Below, piece after piece: positions 33,110-42,425 of a stretch of DNA of 64,000 nt. Source of the DNA: Cellulomonas sp. NS3 (GTDB lineage: Bacteria; Actinomycetota; Actinomycetes; Actinomycetales; Cellulomonadaceae); the NCBI RefSeq assembly GCF_024757985.1, contig NZ_CP103289.1, forward strand, positions 744,001 to 808,000. The letters are read 5' to 3'. The notes beneath the pieces are model-generated. The model was not told the origin of the DNA. It searched no databases and saw only the letters and a list, made by a program, of their open reading frames with translations. Every line of letters begins with the position of its first letter. The first letter of the stretch is position 1. The position numbers and the translations under genes were made by a program.

Positions 33110-33547
33110 TCAGCCCCGTCCCGGTGCGAACCGGCGCACGAACAGCCACTGACCCGGGGTCTCGACCGCGCGCGGGTGGTACCCGCGGCGCACGTACGAG
33201 ACGGCCTCCCGGGCGGGGAGCCCGTCGAGCACCGCGAGGCACGCGAGCGCCGTCCCGGTGCGCCCGCGCCCGCCCTCGCACGCGACCTCGACCCGCTCGT
33301 CGGCCGCCCGGCGCAGGACCTCGCGCAGCGCGTCCTCCGCGTCGGCGGGGTCGCTCGGTGTGCGGAAGTCGGGCCACCGCACCCAGCGCGACGGCCAGGG
33401 CAGCGGGTCCGGCGGGCTGCCGAGGAGGTAGACGCCGGAGTCGGGGTCCGGGCCCGCGGGCGTCGGTCGGCGCAGGCCTCGCCCGCGGACGCGCAGCCCG
33501 CTCGGCAGCGTGAGGGCGCCCTCGTCGGACGGGTCCCAGGTGCTCAT
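33110..33547 (-). CDS. Dual-specificity/tyrosine-phosphatase-like protein
   Basis: A 145-residue member of the PTP superfamily. The P-loop VACEGGRGRTGTALAC has Cys-x5-Arg (C-E-G-G-R-G-R). WPDFRTPSDPADAEDAL would supply the general-acid Asp. TAGCGT is 6 nt before the ATG (33554-33559, minus), suggesting a leaderless mRNA. The target could be protein or a small phosphoester. Confidence 0.85.
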   Translation of the reverse strand: MSTWDPSDEGALTLPSGLRVRGRGLRRPTPAGPDPDSGVYLLGSPPDPLPWPSRWVRWPDFRTPSDPADAEDALREVLRRAADERVEVACEGGRGRTGTALACLAVLDGLPAREAVSYVRRGYHPRAVETPGQWLFVRRFAPGRG

Positions 33548-33712
33548 GGGCGGACGCTAGCGAGCCGGGCCCGGCCGGGACCAGGGCCGGGTCGGGGCCG
33601 GGACCAGGACCGGGCCGCGGCCCGGACCAGGAGCACGCCCGAGACCAGGACCGGCACGCCGGATCGGGACCACGACCGGCGTCGTCCGGCCGCGTCCAGG
33701 GCCCCGGCGCGC

Positions 33713-34555
33713 TCAGCGACCCCGGACCCGGGGGGCCTGCGTCGGCTCGGCGTCGTCCTCCGGTCGCCGCATGAGGGAGCCCATGAGCAGGGCGAGCCGG
33801 CGCCGGGTCACGAGCCGGCTCACGGCGACGAAGGCCCGGTTCGCCGCGCCGGAGACGACGCTGGGCGGCGGGTTGCGGCGGTCGAGCGTGCGCAGCGCCG
33901 TGGCGACGACCTGCTCGACCGTCTGCCGGCGGGTCCCGTCGCCGCTCGTACGCCACTGCGCGACGTCGAAGAACTCGGTCTCGGTCGCGCCGGGGGACAG
34001 CGCGAGCACCCGCAGCCCCGTCCCGCGGGCCTCGCCCCACAGGGCCTCGGTGAAGCTGAGCACGAACGCCTTCGTCGCGCCGTAGACCGCGAGGTTGGGG
34101 TTGCCCTGGTACGCCGCGATGCTCGACAGGTTGACCAGCACACCGGTCCCCGCCGCGCGCAGGTCGTCGATCAGCGCGTGCGTGAGCTCGACGAGCGCGA
34201 GCACGTTGAGCGTGATCTCCTCGCGCACCCGGTCCGGGTCCTCGTCGTGGAACGGGCTGTGCGTCGCGAAGCCCGCGTTGTTGACGAGGCTCGTGACGCG
34301 CAGCCCCTGGCGGTCGAGCTCGGCGACGAGGTCCGCGACGGCGGACGGCTCCCCGAGGTCGAGCGGGATCACGGTCGTCCGGACGCCGTGCGCGGCGACG
34401 AGCTCCGCGGCGAGCGCGTCGAGGCGGTCGCGCCGCCGGGCGACGAGGACGAGGTCGGAGCCGCGCGCCGCGAGCTGCCGGGCGAACTCCGCGCCGATGC
34501 CCGAGCTGGCGCCCGTGACGAGCGTCGTCTGGTCGCGGTAGTCGACTGCGGGCAT
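33713..34555 (-). CDS. Short-chain dehydrogenase/reductase
   Basis: A 280-residue classical SDR. TLVTGASSGIGAEFARQLAARG is the NAD(P) loop; the Arg pair after VLVARRRDRL suggests NADPH preference. VNNAGF, SSIAAYQG and YGATKAF supply Asn, Ser, Tyr and Lys. The C-terminal 50 residues extend into a basic tail with a hydrophobic stretch (RLALLMGSLMRRP), as in membrane-associated members. Substrate unknown. 33556-33712 downstream is GC-rich with repeated ACCAGGACCGG-like words and no gene. Confidence 0.92.
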   Translation of the reverse strand: MPAVDYRDQTTLVTGASSGIGAEFARQLAARGSDLVLVARRRDRLDALAAELVAAHGVRTTVIPLDLGEPSAVADLVAELDRQGLRVTSLVNNAGFATHSPFHDEDPDRVREEITLNVLALVELTHALIDDLRAAGTGVLVNLSSIAAYQGNPNLAVYGATKAFVLSFTEALWGEARGTGLRVLALSPGATETEFFDVAQWRTSGDGTRRQTVEQVVATALRTLDRRNPPPSVVSGAANRAFVAVSRLVTRRRLALLMGSLMRRPEDDAEPTQAPRVRGR

Positions 34556-34677
34556 GGCGGGTCCTCCGGGCGTGCGCGGGCTCCTCGGACGCCGGTCGGC
34601 GGGGGAGCGGTGCTCCCACTCTGCGCGCGCGTGCGCCTGGGGGCACCTCGGCGCGTGGGCGGCCTGTCCCGTCGGGC

Positions 34678-35850
34678 TCAGCCCAGCAGCTCCTCGAGCG
34701 CGCCGCTCGTGAGGAGGTGGTCGACGACCATCGTGCTGGCCCCGAGCACCCCGGCGCGGCCCTTGGTGCGGCTCGACACGATGCGCAGGTGCTGCGTCGC
34801 GAGGGGCAGCGAGCGGCGGTAGACGACCTCGCGGATCCCGGCGAGCAGGTGCTCGCCGGCCTCGGCGACGCTGCCGCCGAGCACGATGACCGACGGGTTG
34901 AGCATGCTCACGCACGTCGCGAGCACCTCGCCGATGGCCCGGCCGGCGTCCCGGACGGTGCGCAGCGCCGTCACGTCGCCCGAGCGGACCAGCGCGACGA
35001 CGTCGGCGCTCGTGAGCGCGGGCAGCCCGGCGGCGGCGAGCTCGGCGGCGATGGCCCGGCCGCCCGCCACGGCCTCGAGGCACCCGGTGTTGCCGCAGCG
35101 GCACAGCACGTCGCGCCCCCCGGGGACCGCGATGTGCCCGACGTCGCCCGCAGCGCCCTGGGCCCCGCGCCGGATCGCGCCGTCGCTGATGACGCCCGCG
35201 CCGATGCCCGTCGCGACCTTGACGAACAGCAGGTGGTCGACGTCGGCGAACTCGGTGGCGTGCTCGCCGAGCGCCATGACGTTGACGTCGTTGTCGACGA
35301 GGACGGGCGTGCCGAGCAGCGCGCCGAGGTGCCCGGCGACGTCGGCGTCGTCCCAGCCGGGCATGATCGGCGGGTTCGTGGGCCGTCCGGTCGCGTGGTC
35401 GACGGGTCCGGGCAGCCCCACGCCGGCGCCGACGAGCTCGGACGTGTGCCGCCCGGTGTGCTCGACGAGCTTCGCCGCGACGGTCGCGACGTGGTCGAGC
35501 ACCGGGCCGGGGCCGTCGGAGATCGCGATCGTGTCGAGGTGCTCGGCGAGCACGGTCGAGGCGAGGTCCGTCACGGCGACGCGCGCGTGCGTCGCGCCGA
35601 GGTCGATCGCGAGCGTGATGCGGGCGCCGGGGTGGAACGCGAGCGTCGCGGGCGGGCGGCCGCCGGTCGAGCTGGCCTCGCCCGCGGGGGTCACGAGGCC
35701 GGCGGCGAGGAGCTGGTCGACGCGCGCGGAGACGGTCGAGCGGGCCAGGCCGGTGAGCTGGCCGAGCTCGGCGCGGGTGCGTGGCTGCCCGTCGCGCAGG
35801 AGCTGGACGACACCGCTGAGGTCCCCGGAACGCCGTTCACCTGCACCCAT
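34678..35850 (-). CDS. ROK-family transcriptional repressor of the adjacent sugar operon
   Basis: A 390-residue regulator: N-terminal winged helix (LGQLTGLARSTVSARVDQLLAAGL) and a ROK sugar-kinase-like domain with LAIDLGATHARVAV, VGLPGPVD, LVDNDVNVMALGE and the zinc-type motif CRCGNTGCLEAVAGG. It is divergent from the ABC transporter operon with a palindromic site between (35889-35909), so it probably represses both and is relieved by the transported sugar or its derivative. Confidence 0.92.
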   Translation of the reverse strand: MGAGERRSGDLSGVVQLLRDGQPRTRAELGQLTGLARSTVSARVDQLLAAGLVTPAGEASSTGGRPPATLAFHPGARITLAIDLGATHARVAVTDLASTVLAEHLDTIAISDGPGPVLDHVATVAAKLVEHTGRHTSELVGAGVGLPGPVDHATGRPTNPPIMPGWDDADVAGHLGALLGTPVLVDNDVNVMALGEHATEFADVDHLLFVKVATGIGAGVISDGAIRRGAQGAAGDVGHIAVPGGRDVLCRCGNTGCLEAVAGGRAIAAELAAAGLPALTSADVVALVRSGDVTALRTVRDAGRAIGEVLATCVSMLNPSVIVLGGSVAEAGEHLLAGIREVVYRRSLPLATQHLRIVSSRTKGRAGVLGASTMVVDHLLTSGALEELLG

Positions 35851-35888
35851 GCACGTCAGTCAAGCACATCTGCAGAAGTCCGTCGGTG

Positions 35889-35932
35889 GTCAGGCAAGTT
35901 TTGCTTGACATCCGGCAGAAGTGGACTAGCGT
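35889..35932 (+). promoter_or_regulatory. Promoter and operator of the sugar ABC operon
   Basis: TTGACA (35905-35910) and TAGCGT (35927-35932) are spaced by 16 nt; the predicted transcription start falls on the ATG at 35940, giving a leaderless mRNA. GTCAGGCAAG and TTTGCTTGAC form an imperfect palindrome (35889-35909) overlapping the -35 box, and a further half site GTCAAGCA lies near 35862. This is a fitting ROK-repressor site. Confidence 0.7.
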
Positions 35933-35939
35933 CCGTCGC

Positions 35940-37514
35940 ATGGTCGACGACGACTCCCGCTCCGGCGCTGCCCGCCCCGGCGATCCCCGCTCCGCGGAGA
36001 CCCGCGACAGCGGTGCCCCGCTGCTCCAGATGCGCGGCATCGTGAAGCACTTCCCCGGCGCCAAGGCCCTCGACGGCGTCGACCTCGACATCCTCCCGGG
36101 CGAGGTGCACTGCCTCCTCGGCCAGAACGGCGCGGGCAAGTCGACGCTCATCAAGGTCCTCGCCGGTGCGCACAAGCCCGACGCCGGCACGCTCACCTGG
36201 CGCGGCGACCCGCTCGCGGTCACGACCCCGGTCGCCGCGATGCGCGCGGGCGTCGCGACGATGTACCAGGAGCTCGACGTCGTCGACGGGCTCACGGTCG
36301 CGGAGAACGTGTACCTCGGCCACGAGCTCACGAGCGGCGGCTTCACGCAGCGCCGTCGGGCCCACGCCCGGACCCGTGAGCTGCTCACGCGGCTCGGGCA
36401 CGGCGACATCCCCCCGCACCGCGAGGTCGGGCACCTGTCGGCCGCGGGCAAGCAGGTCGTCAGCATGGCGCGCGCGCTGTCGCACGACGCCCGGCTCATC
36501 GTCATGGACGAGCCCTCGGCGGTGCTCGACTCCGAGGAGGTCGCGAACCTCTTCCGGGTCGTGCGCGAGCTCACCGCGGCGGGCGTCGCCGTCCTCTACA
36601 TCTCCCACCGGCTCGAGGAGATCCGCCAGATCGGCGACCGCATCACGGTGCTCAAGGACGGCCGGACGGTCGCCTCGAACCTCCCGGTGGCGACGACCCC
36701 GACCGCCGAGCTCATCCGGCTCATGACCGGGCGCGCCGTCGAGCAGGTGTTCCCCGCCCGGCCCCCCGTCGCGCCCGACGCCCCGACGCTGCTGAGCGTC
36801 GACGGCCTCGCGCTGCACGGGGTGTTCCACGACGTGTCGTTCAGCGTGCGGGCCGGCGAGGTCGTCGGGCTCGCGGGCCTCGTCGGGTCCGGGCGGTCGG
36901 AGATCCTCGAGACGGTCTACGGCGCGCGCAAGGCCACCGCCGGACGGGTCGAGGTCGCCGGGACCGCGCTGCGGCGCGGGTCGGTCGACGCCGCGGTGCG
37001 CGCCGGGATCGGGCTCGCCCCCGAGGAGCGCAAGAGCCAGGGTCTGCTGCTCGACGAGCCGCTCTACCGCAACGTCACGCTGTCGACGTTCGGGCGGTTC
37101 GCGCGCGGGCCGATGCTCGACGAGCCGGGCGAGCGTGCAGCAGCCCGCGCGCAGATCGAGGCGCTCGAGCTGCGCCCCGCCGACCCGGACCGCGCGACCC
37201 GCACGCTCTCGGGCGGCAACCAGCAGAAGCTCATGCTCGCGCGCTGGCTCGTGCACGGCTGCAAGGTCCTGCTGCTCGACGAGCCCACGCGCGGCGTCGA
37301 CGTCGGTGCGCGCGCCGAGATCTACGCGCTCGTCCGGGCGCTCGCGGACGCCGGGACGGCCGTCGTCGTCGTGTCGAGCGAGATCGAGGAGGTGCTCGGG
37401 CTCGCGCACCGGGTCCTCGTCGTGGCCGACGGCCGGGTGCTGCACAGCGGCCCGGCGGAACAGATCGACGAGCACCGCGTCCTCGACCTGATCATGGAAG
37501 GAAGTGCCGCGTGA
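35940..37514 (+). CDS. Sugar ABC transporter, ATP-binding protein (duplicated ATPase)
   Basis: A 524-residue RbsA/XylG-type protein with two ATPase halves. Half 1: Walker A GQNGAGKSTLIKV, signature VGHLSAAGKQVVSMARAL (unusual LSAAGKQ), Walker B LIVMDEPSA. Half 2 has GLVGSGRSE as degenerate Walker A, signature LSGGNQQKLMLARWL and LLLDEPTRGVDVGA. This is the usual asymmetry of carbohydrate-uptake type 2 importers. Its stop overlaps the permease start. Confidence 0.95.
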   Translation: MVDDDSRSGAARPGDPRSAETRDSGAPLLQMRGIVKHFPGAKALDGVDLDILPGEVHCLLGQNGAGKSTLIKVLAGAHKPDAGTLTWRGDPLAVTTPVAAMRAGVATMYQELDVVDGLTVAENVYLGHELTSGGFTQRRRAHARTRELLTRLGHGDIPPHREVGHLSAAGKQVVSMARALSHDARLIVMDEPSAVLDSEEVANLFRVVRELTAAGVAVLYISHRLEEIRQIGDRITVLKDGRTVASNLPVATTPTAELIRLMTGRAVEQVFPARPPVAPDAPTLLSVDGLALHGVFHDVSFSVRAGEVVGLAGLVGSGRSEILETVYGARKATAGRVEVAGTALRRGSVDAAVRAGIGLAPEERKSQGLLLDEPLYRNVTLSTFGRFARGPMLDEPGERAAARAQIEALELRPADPDRATRTLSGGNQQKLMLARWLVHGCKVLLLDEPTRGVDVGARAEIYALVRALADAGTAVVVVSSEIEEVLGLAHRVLVVADGRVLHSGPAEQIDEHRVLDLIMEGSAA

Positions 37515-38587
37515 GCGAGCAGATCCCCCCGCTGGCCACCGCCGGCTCCGTCCCGCCCGACCCGGACCACCCCTCGCCGCTGCAGCGCACGGGCCAGACG
37601 CCCGGCGCGAGCGGATCCGGCCCACGTGGCCTCCTGCACGGCGCCGCCGGGCGCAACATCGGCCTCGTCATCGCTCTCGCGCTGCTGTGCGTGGTGGGCG
37701 TCGCGACCGCCGGCGACCGGTTCGCGAGCCTCGACAACGTCATGACGATCCTGCGGCTCGCCGCCGTGATCGGCGTGCTCAGCATCGGGATGACGTTCGT
37801 CATCACGGGTGGCGGGATCGACCTGTCCGTCGGGTCGGTGCTCGGGCTCGCGTCGGTGTGGGCGACGACGGTCGCGACGCAGACGATGGCGCAGGACACG
37901 CACTGGATCGTCATGGTGCTGACCGCGCTCGCCGTCGGCACGGTGTGCGGGCTGGTCAACGGGGTCCTGATCGCCTACGGGCAGGTCGTGGCCTTCATCG
38001 CGACGCTCGCGATGATGGTCGGCGCGCGGGGCCTCGCCGAGGTCATCGCGAACCGGCGGACGCAGATCGTCCGGGTGCCCGAGTTCCTCGACGTGTTCCG
38101 CGCCGAGCCGCTCGGTGTCTCGGTGATCGTCTGGATCTTCGTGGTCGTCGCGGTCGCCGGCTGGGTCGTGCTCAACCGCACGACGTTCGGTCGCCGGACG
38201 CTCGCTGTCGGCGGCAACCCGGAGGCCGCGCGGCTCGCGGGCATCCGGATCCGCCGCCACACGATGTACCTGTACGCGATCTCGGGCCTGACCGCCGGGA
38301 TCGCCGGCGTCATGATGCTCGCCCGCACGACCGCCGGCTCCTCGACGAACGGCCAGCTCTACGAGCTCGACGCCATCGCGGCCGTCGTCGTCGGCGGGAC
38401 GCTCCTCGCCGGCGGGCGCGGCACGATCGTCGGCACCGTGTTCGGGGTGCTGATCTTCGCGACGCTCACGAACGTCTTCACGCAGAACAACCTGTCGATC
38501 TCGGCGCAGTCGGTCGCGAAGGGCGCGATCATCGTGCTCGCCGTGCTGCTTCAGCAGCGGTTCGCGGCCCGCTCCCGCAGCAGCTGA
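37511..38587 (+). CDS. Sugar ABC transporter, permease
   Basis: A 358-residue RbsC-type permease with about ten TM helices after a 50-residue Pro-rich cytoplasmic N-terminus. GMTFVITGGGIDLSVGSVLGLASV and AVGGNPEAARLAGIRI (the coupling loop) are typical. The GTG start overlaps the ATPase stop, ensuring matched expression. Confidence 0.94.
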   Translation: MSEQIPPLATAGSVPPDPDHPSPLQRTGQTPGASGSGPRGLLHGAAGRNIGLVIALALLCVVGVATAGDRFASLDNVMTILRLAAVIGVLSIGMTFVITGGGIDLSVGSVLGLASVWATTVATQTMAQDTHWIVMVLTALAVGTVCGLVNGVLIAYGQVVAFIATLAMMVGARGLAEVIANRRTQIVRVPEFLDVFRAEPLGVSVIVWIFVVVAVAGWVVLNRTTFGRRTLAVGGNPEAARLAGIRIRRHTMYLYAISGLTAGIAGVMMLARTTAGSSTNGQLYELDAIAAVVVGGTLLAGGRGTIVGTVFGVLIFATLTNVFTQNNLSISAQSVAKGAIIVLAVLLQQRFAARSRSS

Positions 38588-38683
38588 GCCACCCCCATCC
38601 CACCCGCGCATCGCCCCCGGGCCGCTCCGTCCGAGCACGCCCGCACCCCCGCACGGCCACCGCAGGAGTCAAGGAGGATTCCC

Positions 38684-39766
38684 ATGTCCGCACGCACCGT
38701 CCGACCCACCGGGACCACCACCCGCACCGCCCGCCGCCGACTGCTCCTCACCGCCGGCGCGCTGCTCACGACCGCCGGCCTCGTCGCCGGCTGCACGTCC
38801 AACGAGCCCGCCGAGGACGACGACGCCCCGCAGGCCGAGTCGAACTCGGGCGGCGAGAACGACGAGTCGGGCGAGACCGTCCGCATCGGCTTCTCGGCGC
38901 CGGCCGCGGACCACGGCTGGATGGGCGCCATCACGAAGGCCGCGGTCGACGAGGCCGACAAGTACGACGACGTCGAGCTGATCGTCGCCGAGGCCACCAA
39001 CGACGTGAACCTCCAGATCAGCCAGGTCGAGACGTTCATCAACGACGGGGTCGACGCGATCGTCCTCCTGCCGTTCGACGGCGCCGCCCTCACCGAGGTC
39101 GCGACGGAGGCGATGGAGGCCGGGATCACGGTGATCAACGTCGACCGCGAGTTCTCCAGCCCCTTCGCCGCGCGCACCACGGTGCTCGGCGACAACTACG
39201 GCATGGGCGTCAGCGCGGGAACCTACGTCTGCGAGCAGGTCGGCGACAACCCCGACGCGGTCGTGGCCGAGATCGCCGGGATCGACTCGCTGCCGCTGAC
39301 GCAGGACCGCAGCCAGGGCTTCGCGGACGCGCTCGCCGACTGCGGGCTCGACGTGGACAACCGCGTCGCCGCCGACTTCACCGTGCAGGGCGGCCAGCAG
39401 GCCGCTGCGAACCTGCTCCAGGCCGCGCCGCAGATCGACGCGCTGTGGAACCACGACGACGACCAGGGTGTCGGCGTCATGGCCGCGATCGACGAGGCCG
39501 GGCGCGACGAGTTCGTCATGGTCGGTGGCGCCGGCTCCGCGAACGTGATGCGCTCGATCGAGGCGGACGACACGGTGCTCAAGGCCACGGTCATCTACCC
39601 GTCCACGCAGGCCGCCGACGGCGTCCGGCTCGCCCGGCTCATCTCGCAGAACAAGTCGATGGGTGACCTCGTCTCGGTCTCCGTCCCGCGCACCGTCCAG
39701 CTGTACGCGCCGGTCGTGACGAAGGACAACGTCGACCAGTACCTGCCGAGCGCGTTCGAGTCCTGA
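38684..39766 (+). CDS. Sugar ABC transporter, substrate-binding lipoprotein
   Basis: A 360-residue periplasmic-binding-protein-like lipoprotein: signal with lipobox LVAGC, an Asp/Glu-rich linker, then a type 1 (RbsB-like) fold with VRIGFSAPAADHGWMGAITKA, INDGVDAIVLLPFDG, TVINVDRE and DALWNHDDDQGVG. Aromatic and acidic residues in these loops would bind a cyclic sugar. AAGGAGG precedes the ATG. Specificity is not readable from sequence. Confidence 0.94.
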   Translation: MSARTVRPTGTTTRTARRRLLLTAGALLTTAGLVAGCTSNEPAEDDDAPQAESNSGGENDESGETVRIGFSAPAADHGWMGAITKAAVDEADKYDDVELIVAEATNDVNLQISQVETFINDGVDAIVLLPFDGAALTEVATEAMEAGITVINVDREFSSPFAARTTVLGDNYGMGVSAGTYVCEQVGDNPDAVVAEIAGIDSLPLTQDRSQGFADALADCGLDVDNRVAADFTVQGGQQAAANLLQAAPQIDALWNHDDDQGVGVMAAIDEAGRDEFVMVGGAGSANVMRSIEADDTVLKATVIYPSTQAADGVRLARLISQNKSMGDLVSVSVPRTVQLYAPVVTKDNVDQYLPSAFES

Positions 39767-39804
39767 GCGGCACGGACGAGCGGGTCGACGGGAAGGGGAG
39801 GGGC

Positions 39805-41058
39805 ATGGCGCAGCACGAGGACGGCCGGCTCGGCGTCGGGATGATCGGGTACGCCTTCATGGGCGCCGCGCACTCGCAGGCGTGGCGCGTGGCGCCGCGG
39901 TTCTTCGACCTCGCGCTGCGCCCGGAGATGACGGTCGTCGCAGGGCGGGACAGCACCGCCGTCGAGGCCGCGCGCACCCGGCTCGGCTGGGGTGCGGCCG
40001 AGACGGACTGGCGCGCGGTGGTCGCCCGCGACGACGTCGACCTCGTCGACATCTGCACGCCGGGCGACACGCACGCCGAGATCGCGATCGCGGCGTTGCA
40101 GGCCGGCAAGCACGTGCTGTGCGAGAAGCCCCTCGCCAACACCGTGGCCGAGGCGGAGGCCATGACGGCCGCCGCCGAGGCCGCGGCCGAGAAGGGCGTC
40201 CGGGCGATGGTCGGGTTCACCTACCGGCGGGTCCCGGCGATCGCGCTGGCCCGTCAGCTCGTCGCCGAGGGGCGCATCGGGCAGGTGCGGCAGGTGCGGG
40301 CGCAGTACCTGCAGGACTGGATCGCCGACGCCGAGGCGCCGCTGTCGTGGCGGCTCGACAAGGCCGTCGCCGGGTCCGGGGCGCTCGGGGACATCGGGGC
40401 GCACGTCGTCGACCTCGCGCAGCACGTCACCGGCCAGGTGCTCACGGGCGTGAGCGGGCTGCTCGAGACGTTCGTGCACGAGCGGCCCGTCGCGGCCGGG
40501 TTCTCCGGGCTGCACGGCTCGGCGGGCACCGAGCGCGGGCCGGTCACGGTCGACGACGCCGCGGTGTTCTTCGGGCGGCTCTCGGGCGGCGGGATCGCGA
40601 CGTTCGAGGCGACGCGCTTCGCGTGGGGTCGCAAGAACGCGATCCGGCTCGAGATCAACGGCTCGCACGGGTCGATCGCGTTCGACTTCGAGGACATGAA
40701 CGTGCTCCACCTGTACGACGCGACCGACGAGGCGCGCGTCGCCGGCTTCCGCCGGATCGTCGTGACCGAGCCCGAGCACCCGTACGTCGGCGCGTGGTGG
40801 CCCGCGGGGCACGGCCTCGGCTACGAGCACGGGTTCGTGCACCAGGTCGTCGACCTGGTGGGCGCGCTCGCGGCGGGGGAGCAGCCGACCCCGTCGTTCG
40901 CGGACGGCCTGCAGGTGCAGCGCGTGCTCGACGCCGTGGAGCGCTCCGCGGCCGACCAGAGCCGCTGGACGTTCGTCGACCCCGGCCCCGCCGCGCCCCC
41001 GCGCGCGTCCGACGACGGCCTGCCCGGTGCCGTCGTCCCCGAACCGAAGGAGAGCTGA
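39805..41058 (+). CDS. Gfo/Idh/MocA-family sugar dehydrogenase
   Basis: A 417-residue NAD(P)-dependent oxidoreductase. The Rossmann start is [31 protein letters not shown] and CEKPLAN (EKP motif) follow; the catalytic-domain segment [16 protein letters not shown] with [14 protein letters not shown] supplies Asp and His. The pattern is close to my recollection of levoglucosan 3-dehydrogenase, so oxidation of a sugar C3-OH is a reasonable hypothesis. It is the fourth gene of the transporter operon and is followed directly by a TIM-barrel enzyme. Confidence 0.92.
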   Translation: MAQHEDGRLGVGMIGYAFMGAAHSQAWRVAPRFFDLALRPEMTVVAGRDSTAVEAARTRLGWGAAETDWRAVVARDDVDLVDICTPGDTHAEIAIAALQAGKHVLCEKPLANTVAEAEAMTAAAEAAAEKGVRAMVGFTYRRVPAIALARQLVAEGRIGQVRQVRAQYLQDWIADAEAPLSWRLDKAVAGSGALGDIGAHVVDLAQHVTGQVLTGVSGLLETFVHERPVAAGFSGLHGSAGTERGPVTVDDAAVFFGRLSGGGIATFEATRFAWGRKNAIRLEINGSHGSIAFDFEDMNVLHLYDATDEARVAGFRRIVVTEPEHPYVGAWWPAGHGLGYEHGFVHQVVDLVGALAAGEQPTPSFADGLQVQRVLDAVERSAADQSRWTFVDPGPAAPPRASDDGLPGAVVPEPKES

Positions 41059-41059
41059 C

Positions 41060-42064
41060 GTGGCACGACCGATCACGCTGTTCACCGGCCAGTGGGCCGA
41101 CCTGCCGCTCGAGGAGGTCGCGCGGCTGGCGTCCGGGTGGGGCTACGACGGGCTCGAGCTGGCCTGCTGGGGCGACCACCTCGACGTGCGCCGCGGCGCC
41201 GAGGACGACGCGTACATCCAGGACCGGCTCGACCTGCTCGAGCGGTACGGGCTCAAGGTCTGGGCGATCTCGAACCACCTCACCGGGCAGGCGGTCTGCG
41301 ACGACCCGATCGACCAGCGTCACCACGAGATGCTCCCGCCCGACGTGTGGGGCGACGGCGACCCCGAGGGTGTCCGGCAGCGCGCGGCCGAGGTCATGCA
41401 GCTCACGGCCCGCACCGCCGCGCGGCTCGGCGTGAAGACGGTCGTCGGGTTCACCGGCTCGGCCATCTGGAAGTACGTCGCGATGTTCCCGCCGGTCACC
41501 CCGGAGCTCGTCGACGCGGGCTACCGGGACTTCGCGGACCGCTGGAACCCGATCCTCGACGTGTTCGACGAGGTCGGCGTCCGGTTCGCGCACGAGGTGC
41601 ACCCGAGCGAGATCGCCTACGACTACTGGACGACCGTGCGGACCCTCGAGGCGATCGGTCACCGCGAGGCGTTCGGCCTCAACTGGGACCCGAGCCACTT
41701 CGTCTGGCAGGACCTCGACCCGGTCGGCTTCCTGTGGGACTTCAAGGACCGGATCTACCACGTGGACTGCAAGGACGCGAAGCGCCGGGTCGGCAACGGG
41801 CGCAACGGCCGGATGGGCTCGCACCTGCCGTGGGCCGACCCGCGCCGCGGCTGGGACTTCGTGTCCACCGGGCACGGTGACGTCCCGTGGGAGGACTCGT
41901 TCCGGATGCTCACGACGATCGGGTACGACGGGCCCATCTCGGTCGAGTGGGAGGACGCCGGGATGGACCGCCTCGTCGGCGCGCCCGAGGCGCTCGAGTT
42001 CGTCAAGCGCATGGCGTTCCCGCCGCCGACCGCCTCGTTCGACGCGGCGTTCAGCACGCGCTGA
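41060..42064 (+). CDS. Xylose-isomerase-like TIM-barrel enzyme (sugar isomerase/epimerase or eliminase)
   Basis: A 334-residue AP-endonuclease-2-type TIM barrel. Metal-site residues are suggested by [44 protein letters not shown] and [10 protein letters not shown] (Glu, Asp, His, Glu). In sugar operons this family isomerises, epimerises or beta-eliminates 3-keto-sugars. GTG at 41060 follows GGAGAG, one nt after the dehydrogenase stop. GGGCCCGGC/GCCGGGCCC arms at 42077 and 42126 may form a weak terminator. Confidence 0.9.
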   Translation: MARPITLFTGQWADLPLEEVARLASGWGYDGLELACWGDHLDVRRGAEDDAYIQDRLDLLERYGLKVWAISNHLTGQAVCDDPIDQRHHEMLPPDVWGDGDPEGVRQRAAEVMQLTARTAARLGVKTVVGFTGSAIWKYVAMFPPVTPELVDAGYRDFADRWNPILDVFDEVGVRFAHEVHPSEIAYDYWTTVRTLEAIGHREAFGLNWDPSHFVWQDLDPVGFLWDFKDRIYHVDCKDAKRRVGNGRNGRMGSHLPWADPRRGWDFVSTGHGDVPWEDSFRMLTTIGYDGPISVEWEDAGMDRLVGAPEALEFVKRMAFPPPTASFDAAFSTR

Positions 42065-42281
42065 CGGCGAAGGGAAGGGCCCGGCGCCGGCGCAGCCGGT
42101 GGCGGGTGGGGTCCGGCGCGGGGGTGCCGGGCCCCACCCGTGCGTGCGGACCGCGGCGGGCCGGCTGCGCTGCGACCCGCGCCCGCTCGACGACCGCGTG
42201 CGAGTCCCGCGACACCTCCGGCAGGTCCTCGCGGGGAAAGGTCATCGCGCCGTCGTCGAACGAGATCAGGTACCGCTTCAT
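42051..42281 (-). pseudogene. Truncated YciI-family gene
   Basis: The first 40 residues (MKRYLISFDDGAMTFPRED, then LPEVSRDSHAVVERARVA) match the start of actinobacterial YCII-domain proteins of about 95-120 residues. After that the frame turns into Arg/Pro-rich sequence without the rest of the domain and ends inside the isomerase gene. The 3' half has been lost, so it is probably a remnant. Confidence 0.5.
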
Positions 42282-42324
42282 CGCGTGCCTCCTCGCCGGG
42301 CGACCGCGCGCCGCCCTCGCGGGT

Positions 42325-42371
42325 CGTGACCGCCGCCGCCCCGGGAACTCATCGGGGCGGCGACGGTCACG
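42325..42371 (-). terminator. Strong hairpin downstream of the CAP-domain gene
   Basis: CGTGACCGCCGCCGCCCCG (42325-42343) pairs with 42353-42371 at 18 of 19 positions around a 9-nt loop, 55 bp past the stop. Confidence 0.75.
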
Positions 42372-42425
42372 ACGCGCACGGGCAGGACGTGGTCCGCGGG
42401 TCGGGCGGACGACGGCCGGACCGGC

